DNA of 64,000 nt from Desmodus rotundus (Eukaryota; Chordata; Mammalia; Chiroptera; Phyllostomidae). How positions within the stretch are numbered: position 1 is the stretch's first letter; each line of letters begins with the position of its first letter. This document shows positions 1-11,240 of this stretch, in pieces. Location of the stretch: positions 55,760,239 to 55,824,238 of the forward strand of contig NC_071389.1 of the NCBI RefSeq assembly GCF_022682495.2. The letters run 5' to 3'. A program made the position numbers and the translations under genes. Under the pieces are notes generated by a model. The model ran no database searches. It was not told the DNA's origin and saw only the letters and a list, made by a program, of their open reading frames with translations.

Positions 1-1035
1 ATAGTCCATTATTGGTCTATAAAAATGCCACTGATTTCTGGACATTTATTATATATCCTGCTACTTTACTGAATTCATTTATCAGTTCTAATAGTTTTTT
101 TGGTGGAATCTTTATGGTTCTTTATATACAGTGTCATGTCATCTGCAAATAGTGACAGTTTTCTTCTTCCTTTCCAATTTGGATGGCTTTTGTTTCTTCT
201 TGTCTGATTGCTGTGGCTAGGACTTTCAGTACTATGTTGAATAAGAGATGTAAAAGCAGATGCCTCTGTCTTATTCCTGATCTTAAGGGGAAAAATTGTA
301 GTTTTTGCTGTTGAGTATGATATTGGCTGTGGCTTTGTCATATATGATCTTTATTATGTTTAGGTATGTTCTCTCTATTCCCAGTATGCTTAGTGTTTTT
401 ATCATAAATGGGTGCTGGATTTTACCCAATATTTTTTCTACATCTATTGATATGATTATATTGTTTTTATCCTTCATTTTGTTTTTGTGGTGTATCACAT
501 TTATTGATATGCAGGTATTGTACCAACCTTGCATCCCTGGAATAAATCCCATTTGATCATGGTGTATGATCTTTTTAATATAGTTGTGGATCTGTTTTGC
601 TAATATTTTTTTGAGGATTTTAGCCTCTATGTTCATCAGGGATATTGGCCTATACTTTTCTTTCTTTGTAGTGTCTTCATCTGGTTTTGAAATTAGGATA
701 ATGCTGGCCTCATAAAATGAGCTTGGAATTCTTCCCTTCCCTTGCATTTTTGGGAATAGTTTAAGAGGGATAGGTGTTTGTTCTTTTTTGAATGTTTGGT
801 AAAATTCATCTGTGAAGCCATCTGGTCCAGGATATTTGTTTGTTGGGAGTTTTTTAGTTACTGCTTCAGTTTCACTATTTGTGGTCTGTCTATTCAAATT
901 CTCTGATTCTTTCTATTTCAGTTTTGGGAGATTGTATGCTTCTAGGAATTTATCCAATTTGTTGGCATATAGTTGTTCACAATATTTTCTTACAATTCTT
1001 TGCATTTCTTTGGTATCAGTTGTTTTGTAGTTAGA
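1..1035 (-). mobile_element. L1 LINE fragment, ORF2 reverse-transcriptase part, broken
   Basis: Antisense piece of a LINE-1 second ORF. Reading the minus strand, two overlapping frames (897 to 283, then 341 to 75) carry reverse-transcriptase motifs: [12 protein letters not shown], a YRPISLMN block, [14 protein letters not shown] in place of the usual DAEKAFDKIQ, and FADDM near 149-135, the catalytic YADD/FADD site. The reading frame shifts between the two blocks and no full-length ORF exists, so it cannot encode an active enzyme. The copy continues off the left edge of the window and its right edge fades near 1035. It lies in GIPC2 intron 1. The family is certain; the subfamily and exact right boundary are not. 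Confidence 0.93.
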
Positions 1036-1299
1036 TACTTTACATGTCCAGTAAATGAAAACTCAAGTTTCTTTATAGATTTCAGAAATTATTTCCTTTA
1101 ACTAGGTTATATTAAATAGTTCATTGAATGAGTGGATCAAGCAAATATAGCCCCTTCTCAATACATAAAGGCAGTAAAATGAAGCAGTGTACTTGGGAAG
1201 GAGAAAAGACAATAATTATGATTGTAATTTCAAGCCTTACATTCAACTTAAAATCATGCTATTATTTTTCCAGAAAACAAAATAGACTTTACCTTCTCT
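1036..1299. other. Intronic sequence, nothing recognised
   Basis: AT-rich stretch between the L1 and L2 fragments. No coding signal or repeat that I can name. The open frame running from 1128 has no recognisable domain and enters the L2 element. Confidence 0.5.
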
Positions 1300-1893
1300 T
1301 GTCATCTGTTCCCATCCCTTTTGCTATCACCCCAGTTCTTCCATATAGCAAAACTCAAAAGTGGGTGTCTCCAATGAGATATATGCTATATGTCATCTCC
1401 CTGCTCAAAACTCTCCAACAGCGCAAAAGGGACATCTCTCATAGAACAAAAAGCCAAAATCTGATGATGGGTTTAGGCACTGTTCCCTCTCCAATGTCAT
1501 TGTTCTTTCTCTCCAGCCAGTCTCCAGCTATTCCTTGAACTCTGGAGCCTCAGGGCTCTTGCACTGGCTGTGGTCTCACCAGAACCTCTTCCTGCACATT
1601 GCACTTCTTTATGTCTGCTCAAATATCACCTTTTCATTGAGGCAGGTACTGATCATCCCATTTAAAATTACAACACCCCTATTCCCTTCCTCACTGAGTG
1701 TTCCTCCATGGCACACTAACATCCTATGTATATTTAACTTATGTATTTTGTTTATTGTCTTTCTTCCCCCATGTACTATTATATAAGCTCCATAAAGACA
1801 AGGATTTTGTCTATTTTGTTTACTGATGTAGCCCCAAGGGCCTAGAACTGTGGTGGAGCTCCAAACATATTTGTTGAATAGAAGAATCCTCAC
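1300..1893 (+). mobile_element. L2 LINE 3' end
   Basis: Shows the typical order of an L2 3' end on the + strand: a CTGCTCAAAACTCTCCAACAG block, the ATGTCTGCTCAAATATCACC segment, TAAGCTCCATAAAGACAAGG, then CCTAGAACTGTGGTGGAGC and the terminal ATTTGTTGAATAGA. Ancient mammalian repeat. The open frames over it are chance frames. Confidence 0.85.
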
Positions 1894-2483
1894 AAATACA
1901 GAACCTAAAATCCTGAAGCTTTAGCACTAAGCGTTAGTACTGGTTACAATACTGATATATAGGTATTCATATTTTAATATTGTAGTGTGAGAAAAGAAAC
2001 TAGTCTGTAACGGGTTGGAGTGAGGAGCATTACATGCATCTTGAAGTAGGAAGAGGAGTAAGAGGGTGAAGTATGGAGACTGGGAAGCTAAGTAAGAGGT
2101 GTTTGTATTAAATGCATGCATTTCTGCAAAATCCATAAATTATGAATTTGGAGGCTATGTTTTCAAGCAAAATTGCTTCTGAGATGAGTTACAGTGTATG
2201 GAGAGCTGCCTTGTGAAGCTTCCCAGAAGCTTCATCCTTTTCTCAACTTGCTGGCACCAGCACTGAACTCTGGTGAAAGTCAATATTCTCTACTTATGTG
2301 GCACTTCTGGAGAACATGAACCGCACTGCATACTTTATCATTTCCCAGCAAAGCAGATACTTGGCAAGTGAAACTGTGTCTTTCTACTTCGTAAATGGGA
2401 AATCCGGGAAGAGCAGAGCAAAATGGGATTTACTGGCTTGCATATAGACCCCCAAGGAAAAACAAACAAAAACACCCAAAATG
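1894..2483. other. Intronic sequence, nothing recognised
   Basis: No gene, RNA or named repeat seen between the L2 and the following L1-derived element. It ends in an A-rich AAACAAACAAAAACACCC tract directly before that element. Confidence 0.5.
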
Positions 2484-4632
2484 GGGCTTCTGGTCAAGAT
2501 GGTGACATAGGCAGACATGGCTTACCTCTTCACATAACCACATCAAAATTATAGCTAAAATATAGAAGAACCATCAGTCAGGAACATCAGAAATTGAGTT
2601 GAATGGAAGTCTGACAACTACAGAATTGAAGAAACCACATCCATCCAGATTGGTAGGAGGGGGTGCAGACGCGGAACAGGCTGGCCCCACACCCACATGG
2701 ATAAAAATTTCAGAGGGATATCTCAGAAGCAAGTAGTCCCAGACCCACACCGGGCTCCCCAGTGCCAGGAAGATAAGTCCCCACAGCTTCTGACTATGAA
2801 AACCAGTGGGGATTGAGTCAGTGGAGGAGGCTGCTGGAGCCCTAAGCATTTCCTCTTGGGGAACCCACACACAGACTCACCTATTCAGACTTGCTCCCTC
2901 TGAGCTCCAGCACTGGGGTGGCAGCTGGAAGGGCACCAGTAGTACACAAGGAGAGACTGAAGTGTTTGGCATCAGGGTGAGCAGAGGCCATTGTCCCTTT
3001 GCTGAACCCTCCTCCCACAGAGCTGGTAGGCTGGTGCAATATCTGAGACTCCATCAACATGGCCAACACTGAGTGACCCACCTTGGAGATCTAAGAAGTT
3101 CTACCCCACTCAATATATGGGCCCATCTAAGCTGCTTTTCCATAAGAATGACTGGTCTTGGCTCCCATATCCTATCAAACAAACAACAGCTGGCTTCAAT
3201 GACCCTAGCAGCAGCCAGATTAGAGTCACTGCTTTGTTTCACCTGGGAATTTCCAAGCCCAGCATAAGTATCAGCCATCTCAGATTGCTTTACAGCTTAG
3301 GCAGGGTGCCCCGGGCAAAATACAGGTGGGGGCTGACCTTGGCCTGCACCACCCAGGAAACCCCAGGGCTAATGCACCCAGTGGACAGCTACAAACCATG
3401 TCAGAGCACCACCACCCTGCTCCTGCACAGCTGATCCTCCACAGGGTGGGGCAGAGATTGGTGGTCAGTGGTCACAGCCAATCCTTGCAGCTGACTGGCC
3501 TGGGTAAATCCCTCCCATTGATCTGCCAACAGTAACCAAGGCTTAACTACAAGAGGAGGGTGTTCTCAGCCCACACAAAGGGCACACCTTGAGTACCCAG
3601 CTTAGGTGATAGGGGAGGCTGTCCCCTGGACACTACAGGACACCTACTATACAGGCCACATTACCAAGACACAAAGTCAGCGCAGTTCTACCTGATACAT
3701 AGAAATAAACACAGGGAGGCTGGGTGCCAAAACAAGGCGACAAAGAAACATGGCCCAAATGAAAGAACAGATCAAAACTCCAGAAAAAAGAGCCAAACAA
3801 AATGGAGATAAGCAATCTATCAGATGCAGAGTTCAAAATACTTTATAAGGATGCTCTAGGAACTTAGTGAGGACCTCAGCAGCATAAAAAATATCCAGTC
3901 AGAAACAAAGGATACTCTAATTAAAATAAAGAACAATTTACAGGGAAACAAGAGTAGAGTGGATGAAGCTGAGAACCAAATCAATGATTTGGAACATAAG
4001 GAAGCAAAAAACAACTAATCAGAACAGCAAAAAAAAAAAAAAAAAAGATTCCAAAAAAGTGTGGCTAGTATAAGTAGCCTCTGGCAAAACTTTGAGAGGT
4101 CCAACATTCACATCATAGGGGTGCCAGAAGGAGAAGAGAAAGAGGAAGAAATTGGAAATCTATCTGAAAAAATAGTGAAAGAAAACTTCTAGAATTTGGC
4201 AAAGAAAATAGACATGCAAATCCAGGAAGCACAGAGTCCTAATTATACTGGATGCAAAGAGGCCCACTTGAAGACACATCATTATTAAAAGGCCAAAGGT
4301 TAAAGGTAAAGAGAGACTCTTAAAAGCAAGAGAAAAGAAGTTAGTTACTGGAAGGTTGCCAGATAGGAGGGAGGAGGAGGAGGAGAATGGGTGAAGAGGT
4401 GAGGTGAATGGGTGATTAAGAAGTACAAATAGTTTCCGAATAGCCATGGGGATGTAAAGTACAGTACAGGAAATGGAGTAGCCAAAGAACTTATATGCAT
4501 GACCCATGGATATGAGCAATGGTGGGGGCATTGCCTGAGGGAGAGGGGGCACTGGATGGAGGGGGGGAAAGGGGGAAAAATCAGGACAACTTTAGTAGCA
4601 TAATCAATGAAATATAATAAAAAATAAAAATA
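2484..4632 (+). mobile_element. ORF2-less L1 (HAL1-like or internally deleted L1)
   Basis: Begins with an L1 5'-UTR head (CAAGATGGTGACATAGG near 2498) and a GC-rich 5'-UTR of about 1.2 kb. An ORF1-like region starts at ATGGCCCAAATGAAAGAAC near 3750. Translated pieces there include ENQINDLEHKEAKN (coiled coil) and IIGVPEGEEKEEEIGNLSEK (RRM region), with frameshifts and an internal run of 18 A at 4029-4046. Near 4355, soon after the RRM-like part, the sequence jumps into a G-rich 3'-UTR (GGGAGGAGGAGGAGGAG; GTGGGGGCATTGCCTGAGGG) and an A-rich tail ending about 4632. The ORF1 C-terminal part and all of ORF2 are absent. This fits either the half-L1 (HAL1) type or one L1 that suffered an internal deletion. 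No clear target-site duplication was found. Confidence 0.8.
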
Positions 4633-5153
4633 AAATCTTTAGAAAATTGTACAGAAAAAAACAGAGAAGGAAAATGAAGGAATTGGGAATTCTGAGTGAA
4701 TTTTAATACTGAGCTCTGAGGACTATGAAGCAAGCCCAACAAACCTAGTAGAAACGGTGTGTGGGAGAGAAAAGCAGCCACTAGCATCTGGGATCTGGCC
4801 TGACCCAGGTAGGCCTTGGCATTCTCCTGTTGGACATAAATGATTTTACAGAATATCAACATCTGATAAGACCACTTTGTGACTGTGTTGGATCAACACA
4901 AAAATAAGACTACTTTGTAATTATGTCTGAACAGATACACAAACATGAGTGTTAACCAGGTGTCCTCACTGCCCTCATTTCCTGGTGTCACCCTGTCCAG
5001 AGCAAACGCACGAGTCCTTGAACCTACACCCAAGTCTTCTAACACAAGCCTAGTCCTTTCCAACACCCTCTGAGACCCTCACAATTCCCCACTGTGTGCT
5101 ATTTCCCTTGTTGTAAGCAGCAAGAAACTAGAGGTGAGAATTCCTGATGGTCC
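4633..5153. other. Intronic sequence, nothing recognised
   Basis: No gene or named repeat recognised. Open frames here are short and have no domain features. Confidence 0.45.
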
Positions 5154-6121
5154 TGTTATGGGAGAAACTCCTAGCAACTTGGTTCTTCTTGTAACAGGGT
5201 GCTGAACTGAAGGTACCCCTCAAAAATCCTAAAGCCTCCTACAGCTATTGCTTAGGGAATGAGGGAAGGGGAGCAGGGCCATTGAGAGCTACTTTGCGTA
5301 TTTGAAGAAACCGGCCAGTGTTTTAGTAATATTAAAAGCTGGAGCCAGGGAGATGGGCATGACTCTAACCCATGATGTGATGTAGCCCAAGGAGCTTCCT
5401 GCACTGGGGAGAACGGCTTGGAGGCAGCTCCTACATCATAGGGCCATGCTTGCCTGGACTAACAATGACAGCTGGGACACGCAGAAGAAACCAGACTGCT
5501 GGTAGGTGGAACCCAGTGTGGGAGGAGTCAGAAATGGGGTTACGGGGGAAGATCCACAACAGGATTTAAATCCAGGCATGGCAGCCATGCTGGGGCTTTT
5601 TACCATGCTGTTTGAGAGTGGAGAGGGGGCTCCCTTAACCATGCAGTTTAGAAAGCAGGAAAGCAGGATGTAGCAGTCCTGTGGAGCTCTTTCTCATGGC
5701 CACATCGCTTAAAAAGATGCAGAAGGGCTCCCACTGACTTGCCATGAGGAAGTGCCATGGTTTTGGATTAAAAGCAGGAGCTAACCAAGCACAGACAACT
5801 GGAGGAAGCCAGGATACAGATGGGAATCTGCCCAGCTAAGCTACAGACTTCTATTTCTTTTCCGGAGACTGTACCCTTGACTGGCCTGGTTTGGCAAGGG
5901 AAGGCAGGACTGTGTGTGTGTGTGTTTGTGGGTGTTTTAAAGGGACTTTGGGATTTAATGGCAACATTCTGCCATTACTCTGTACCTGTATAACTTTTGA
6001 ATAAATAGTTCCTTTCCTTTTTACCAAACTCTGGCATTGAGAGCCACAGTTCCTATTGATGGTGGGCAAGAAGAACCATATTGTAACAAGACCCCCAGGG
6101 GCAGGGGTGGGTTCTGTAACA
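5154..6121 (+). mobile_element. Possible solo LTR of an endogenous retrovirus
   Basis: A segment of about 970 bases that begins TGTTATGGG and ends TTCTGTAACA (TG...CA), with a polyadenylation-type signal AATAAA at about 6000 some 120 bases before the right end, as in an R-U5 region. A short (TG)n run lies near 5910-5925. No target-site duplication or named family could be matched and there is no coding remnant, so this is a tentative call. Confidence 0.35.
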
Positions 6122-6831
6122 TTCTCACCAGTGCAATAAAAACTTAGAGATCAGTGAGTCTACTAGTGTGCAAGGAGGGTTAATTGGTGATCCGTCCTCA
6201 TGGAAGAGAACGTGCCCCGTTATGGTAAGTGTGGGATGCTGAAAGGCAGAGGTTCAGGGCAAAGTGGGATAAAAGCAGTGAAAATAAGGGCAACCAAAGG
6301 CCGAGGTGGCAAATGCTGGGGTGGTGCCCTGGCAACCAGAGAGCCAGGAGTGCCAAGCCCGAGTCCTTTGTCCTGAGGACTTATATAGTTGATGGGGGAA
6401 GGTGAAGAAATTACCTATTGATTGACAGGTAAAGGTGGTGCTAGCTTTCCCGGATAGGAAGTGAATACCCAAAGGTATTAATGGGCTTCTTCCTTCAGGC
6501 ACTATGGGTCCTTTTGGGACTTTCAGGGTTTGGGATGAAAGAACAGTTTCAAAGTCTTTCTTTCCCAGAGAATGGAAAAGAAACGGAGAATTTCAAAGCC
6601 TGCTGAGTCAGTAGGTGGGACAAATATCCCTCCTCCTCTCTGCCTTTGCTTCCCCTCTGACCGCAAATTCTACCCTAACAGTCCTTGGCTGGAGGGCATG
6701 GACAGTTGTCACTGTTGCCTTCTTACAAGGCAATTTCTAAAGAGGCACCCTGAGTATGGTTTGTGTGATCCCACCCATCCTCTATCTTACTATTTTGATG
6801 CTCTGATCACCAGTTACTTACAAAACTGCTG
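6122..6831. other. Intronic sequence, possibly retroviral-like, not identified
   Basis: Moderately GC-rich, with repeat-like texture (for example GGTGCCCTGGCAACCAGAGAGCC near 6330) but no family that I can name. No coding domain is visible in the open frames. Confidence 0.35.
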
Positions 6832-7172
6832 ATTGGGTAGATTACAAACAACAAACATGTATCACTGATAGCTCTGGAGGCTGGGAAGTCTAAGGTCATG
6901 ACACCAGCATGGCCACCTTCTGGTGAGGGCCCACCTTCTGGTTCTTAATCGATGCCTTCTTATTATGTCCTCACATGGTGGTGGGGGCTGGTGGTCTCTC
7001 TGGAGCCTCTCTGATGAGGCACCAGCCCTATTCATGAGGTCTTTACCTCATGACTTAAGAAACTGCCAAAGACCCTACCTACTACTGATGCTACCCACTT
7101 TGGGAGTAAGGATTTCAACATTTGAATATTTTGGGGGGAGCCAGGGGTGGGGACACACACATTCAGACTTAC
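6832..7172 (-). mobile_element. MLT1 (MaLR) LTR
   Basis: Antisense match to the MLT1 LTR pattern: GCTCTGGAGGCTGGGAAGTC, GGTGAGGGCCCACCTTCTGG, TATGTCCTCACATGGTGG, CCCTATTCATGAGG, then GGATTTCAACATTTGAATATTTTGGGGGG and ACACATTCAGAC. On the minus strand this reads in normal LTR order. Old non-autonomous LTR element, solo. Confidence 0.85.
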
Positions 7173-7199
7173 AGATTCACCATCCCACCAGCCAAACAA

Positions 7200-7500
7200 T
7201 GTCTCCTACTCTTGCCTGCCTATTGAGTCCTATCCTGTGCCTACTCTAACCTGCAAGCTCACCTAACAACCCCCTTTTACATTGTACAATATTTAACTGT
7301 TTCATTCTTCTATGCATTTCCTCATGCTGTTCTCACGTTTTTCTGATAGCTCTTACTCACCTCTCCAGTCTTAACTGTTACCTCCTCCAAAAATCCTACC
7401 TTGTGAATCTGCCAATCTAGTTTCGGTATAGTGCTCACGATTGCATGATTTTTACATTGCATTAGCACACCGAACTGAATTCTGTCTGAGGGCTGAGGCT
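7200..7500 (+). mobile_element. Weak L2-like fragment
   Basis: The run CTCCAGTCTTAACTGTTACC, TCCAAAAATCCTACC and CTGTCTGAGGGCTGAGGCTTT resembles degraded L2 3' sequence. Boundaries are uncertain. Confidence 0.35.
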
Positions 7501-8065
7501 TTAAAAATACATCTTATTCCTAGATTCCCAAGATGGTTTTACTGCTCCAAAAATGTCTGATAAATAAAAATGATGCATACTGTAGGAGATGAGGCTGAAG
7601 ACGTAGGTAGTGAGACTACAAATGTTCTTGAAGCTGTATGGATTTTATTCTGTAGGCAATGCGAATAACTCAAATGTTTTTCAACAGGAATGACTCCTGT
7701 CTCATATTGTATAGAGTAGAAACATAACTAACCATTCATTTGTCATATTTTCTTTATAAATGTTTGGTTTAAGTTGAATATTTGGTTTAAGTTGGTATTT
7801 TCTGAAATTGCACAGTATCATCTGAGAAGGTCAAATATATTACAATCATTATGTATGCTTACTATCCATCAGCCTCATTTGTGTATGGAAAACTCAAGCA
7901 AAAATAAATAAATAAATAAATAAAACAAAACCCCAAGCATGACTCATTTTGAGAAGTGGGAGGATAACCTAACCAGCTGCCTTACAGACCTCATTGCTAT
8001 CTCAGAAGATAAATGGATAAGACTGTTGCTTTTTGTGCTTGAAATCCCCTGAAGTTTCAGTGGCA
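7501..8065. other. Intronic sequence with an (AAAT)n run at 7900-7924
   Basis: No gene seen. The only marked feature is a short (AAAT)n microsatellite at 7900-7924 followed by AAAACAAAACCCC. Confidence 0.55.
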
Positions 8066-8230
8066 TGTGAACAACTTTAAAATAAAGTCCAAATTCTTGG
8101 GTAGGGGCCAACCACTCCCAAAGCCACTGCCACCTCATAGGCTAACGGCTGTCCCCTTCACCTTCTCTTACTGGATCCCGGCACTCCAGCCCACACCGAG
8201 TGGATGTGGAAGGCTCTTGTAAGTCACAAG
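8066..8230 (+). mobile_element. L2 LINE fragment
   Basis: AAAATAAAGTCCAAATTC, the CCACTGCCACCTCATAGGC block and a CCGGCACTCCAGCCCACAC block follow the order of L2 3' sequence on the + strand. Degraded. Confidence 0.55.
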
Positions 8231-9444
8231 AGATGGAGACACTCAGGTTACCCTGGGCAGTTTGCATGTATGTATTTGACTGTTTATATGACTAGGTTAT
8301 ATAGGGAGGTAAGGAAGCTTGGGATAGCAGCTGAGCAGTCAGGTTCCATGGCCAGCTGATACACAATTCATGCTGCCCAGGTGAACACAGAAGCTCTAGA
8401 CTATGGAGAATTAAGAGCACATTTAGTTGTCCTTCACCTTCTATGTGAGTCTCTCTCCCTAACTCTTACCCTGTTCTTGACTGATTTTTTTCCTCTCATT
8501 CTTTTCACTTTGCTCCTTTAAGGCCTTTATTGCCTCATCTCTTTGTGTCTCTTGTTTCTTCGCCTCTCTGCTTTTGTGTGCCTCACTCTGTGTCATATTC
8601 AAACTTCCTAAGAGAGAATCTCTGTGTTGGTGAGTTAGGGTACAGTGTAGGTGGGACAGGATTCTTGGGCCTCTGGGTCAGGGCCTCATCTCTGGTCTAG
8701 TCTGCAGGGTCCTGTGGTACCTAAACAGGTGAACACTGGATAAGGAGTCCTTTTGGAGAGGATCATGGGCATGATGGGTATTTTCAGATTTACTGAGTTG
8801 GGGTTTGACAGCTGTCTCCCATGTCCTATCAGGGACATGAAACTTTATCAGGTCTCCATGACTTTTATGAATTATTTTTCCATTTACCTGAAAAACTTCC
8901 CCCTGCTCTTTCCTTGTTAACACTGTTGAAAGATAAACTGAGGGATGTGAAAACTTTTGAGTGTATCTGAGAAAAAAAGCACTTCAAATTGGGCAGTATC
9001 AAACCAGAATTGGTTAGGACCCTTCCATAGACAGGAGCTGGGGGCAAGGTTTTTAGAGAGAAGATGTGGAAGCAAAGCAAGGAAATTGTTTGATTGGCTA
9101 CAGCTCAAGGAGTTCCATTATTTGAAAGCCTCATTGGCTGTCCTTAGATTTTGGGCATTTACAGGCTTAGTTTTGGTTTGCTTCTGGAGGCTGTTGAGGT
9201 ATGAGAACCACCTCAGTCTTATGCCCTTCTTGTTGAATTAATTTTAAGAACTCTTACTGAGGCTACAGGACTCAATAGTCACTACACAAAGCCTTCCTCC
9301 ACCTCAAGACTGGGTTCCGTGGCCCTCCTCTGAGCTTACATAACTCTTATCTGACTGAATGGTAATTGTTGATTTACTGTCTCTCTCCTCCATAAAAATG
9401 ACAGCTGCTCTGGGCAGGAACTGGCAGTTAGCATGTTGTAAATA
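8231..9444. other. Intronic sequence, nothing recognised
   Basis: Unique-looking intron. A CT-rich patch lies at about 8440-8600. The open frames on both strands at 8678-9241 overlap each other and show no domains. Confidence 0.5.
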
Positions 9445-9790
9445 TTTTTTTTCATTTAAAACTTTTTATTATGGAAATTTTAAATATGTGCAAAAGCAAA
9501 GGGAATAATGTGATTAAATTCCATGTGCCCAGCTTCAAGTTGTGAACATTTGCTAACAGTTTTTTTAATCCCCCACTTAAAAGTGTTTTTATTATTAAAT
9601 GTAACACAAGTAGAGAAAAGCACATAAAATAGATGTACAACTGAATGGGTATGTAGAACACCTTTGTAACCACACCAATATTAGTAGATAGTCCTTGCCA
9701 GCCACTCCAGAACCTTCTATAAAACCCCTCTCTTCCTTCCCCTAAGAGTAACCACTATGCTGACTTTTATGGTAATAAACCCATTTTTAA
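9445..9790 (-). mobile_element. Old L1-type fragment, antisense
   Basis: The pattern TTTTTATTATGGAAATTTTAAA, AACATTTGCTAACAG, GTACAACTGAATGGGTATG, CCAGCCACTCCAGAACCTTC and CCCCTAAGAGTAACCACTATG resembles antisense 3' regions of old L1M elements. Low precision on family and borders. Confidence 0.45.
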
Positions 9791-10647
9791 AAAGAGTATT
9801 ATCACCTAAGTATGGTTTCCTAAACATCATAATACCATTTTGACTGCTTTTAAGTATCTTTTAAGTCTCTTTTAATCTATAGTCCCCCTTTCATCATACT
9901 TTTTCTCTTTCAATGTTTTTGTTGAAGAAGCCAGACTATTTAACTTGTATGGTTTAGTTTTTTACAGTATGTATTTTGCTGATTACATTTCCATAATATA
10001 GTTTAGCATCCCTTCTCATTTTATCTCTTATAAATTGATAGTTGTTTGTATCTTAAGGCTTAATCAGATGAGGTTTGATTTTTTTCTCCAAATGAGACAT
10101 AATCAAAAGTATAGTTAAAACTTTTACTGATTGAATGAGTGAAATAAAAACCAAGAGGGAAAATCGGGTTAGTCATTTTATGATGGTGTTAATGTTCCTG
10201 CTGGAATAGACTCTAGCCCATTTTGAAAAGTCCCTTCTATATTCTATTTTTGTTGTCTGCACAGTGAAGCCACAGTGGCTTTCTAAAACCTTAGAATCTA
10301 TGGCTAGAATTGGTGGGGAGCCTTTATCCCAAATGAACCCTGCAGCTACACCCTTGGCAGAGCCACATGGGCTTCTTCCTACATCAGAATGCTGGCGGGA
10401 CTTTAATTCTTCGAAAGGTATCACTGGGGAGATATTTTTTCCTGTATGTGTGTGTGGAGGACCAAATACTGGATAAAAAGATAATGAACCCCTCCAATAG
10501 GACGTGTTCATCATATAAAAGTATATTTTTCTCATTTGCATATGTTATGAATTTGTAATAAGAGAGAGTAACTATAAGTTTTTAGTGGGTACACATATTA
10601 GGCCTGTTCATCCTTATCCTTCGTTAGAAAGTTTTTGGATTACTGAG
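9791..10647. other. Intronic sequence, nothing recognised
   Basis: AT-rich. Open frames near 10173-10558 overlap on both strands and carry no recognisable domain. Confidence 0.5.
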
Positions 10648-10735
10648 TTTGTGCTAGTCACTGTTCCATGTCCTGGGATATATCAATGAACAAAACAGAC
10701 AACAATCCCTGCCCACGTGGAGCTTCATTCTACCC
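10648..10735 (-). mobile_element. L2 LINE fragment
   Basis: Antisense L2 signature: TGTTCCATGTCCTGGGATAT, CAATGAACAAAACAGACAAC, then CCCTGCCCACGTGGAGCTTC. Confidence 0.7.
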
Positions 10736-11034
10736 CTCCTTCCTATGAGATTAGTGCTTATTGAGTCCATGCCCAATACCAGCCAGACTAAGTCCACTGG
10801 GCATTTGTTGGCCTATTATTCTTTGAGCCCTTATAATGTAGGGTTCCTTTATACATCCACAGGTCTTGCATCTTAAGAAAAAAAGGACCTAGAAACTTTG
10901 TGAAGCAGGAGGAGAACATAAGCATGTCTATACTTTTACTGGAAAACCCTCTATCATTTATTTGGTCACTTTTATATCTCCCTCATGCCATGTACTCTTA
11001 AACCCCCCTTCTGTCTGGAAGTGTTAAATTTGCC

Positions 11035-11240
11035 ATATAGCTTAGTGGTTGGGAGTGCCACTTATTCTGTGGGGCCTTGGGCAAGTTACTGGCTGCTCTG
11101 TTTCTGGTCTTCCCCTTAAAATGCTGTTAATGATAATACCCACCATAAAAGATTGTTGTGAGGGGTAAGTGCAATAATGTATATAAGTGCATAGATCAGT
11201 CCCTGGCACATTGTTAGGAATTTATCAAATGTTGGTTGTT
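11035..11240 (+). mobile_element. MIR SINE
   Basis: + strand MIR order: TAGTGGTTGGGAGTGCC, CCTTGGGCAAGTTACTGG, AATGATAATACCCACC, TTGTTGTGAGGGGTAAGTGC, CCTGGCACATTGTTAGG. Confidence 0.88.
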
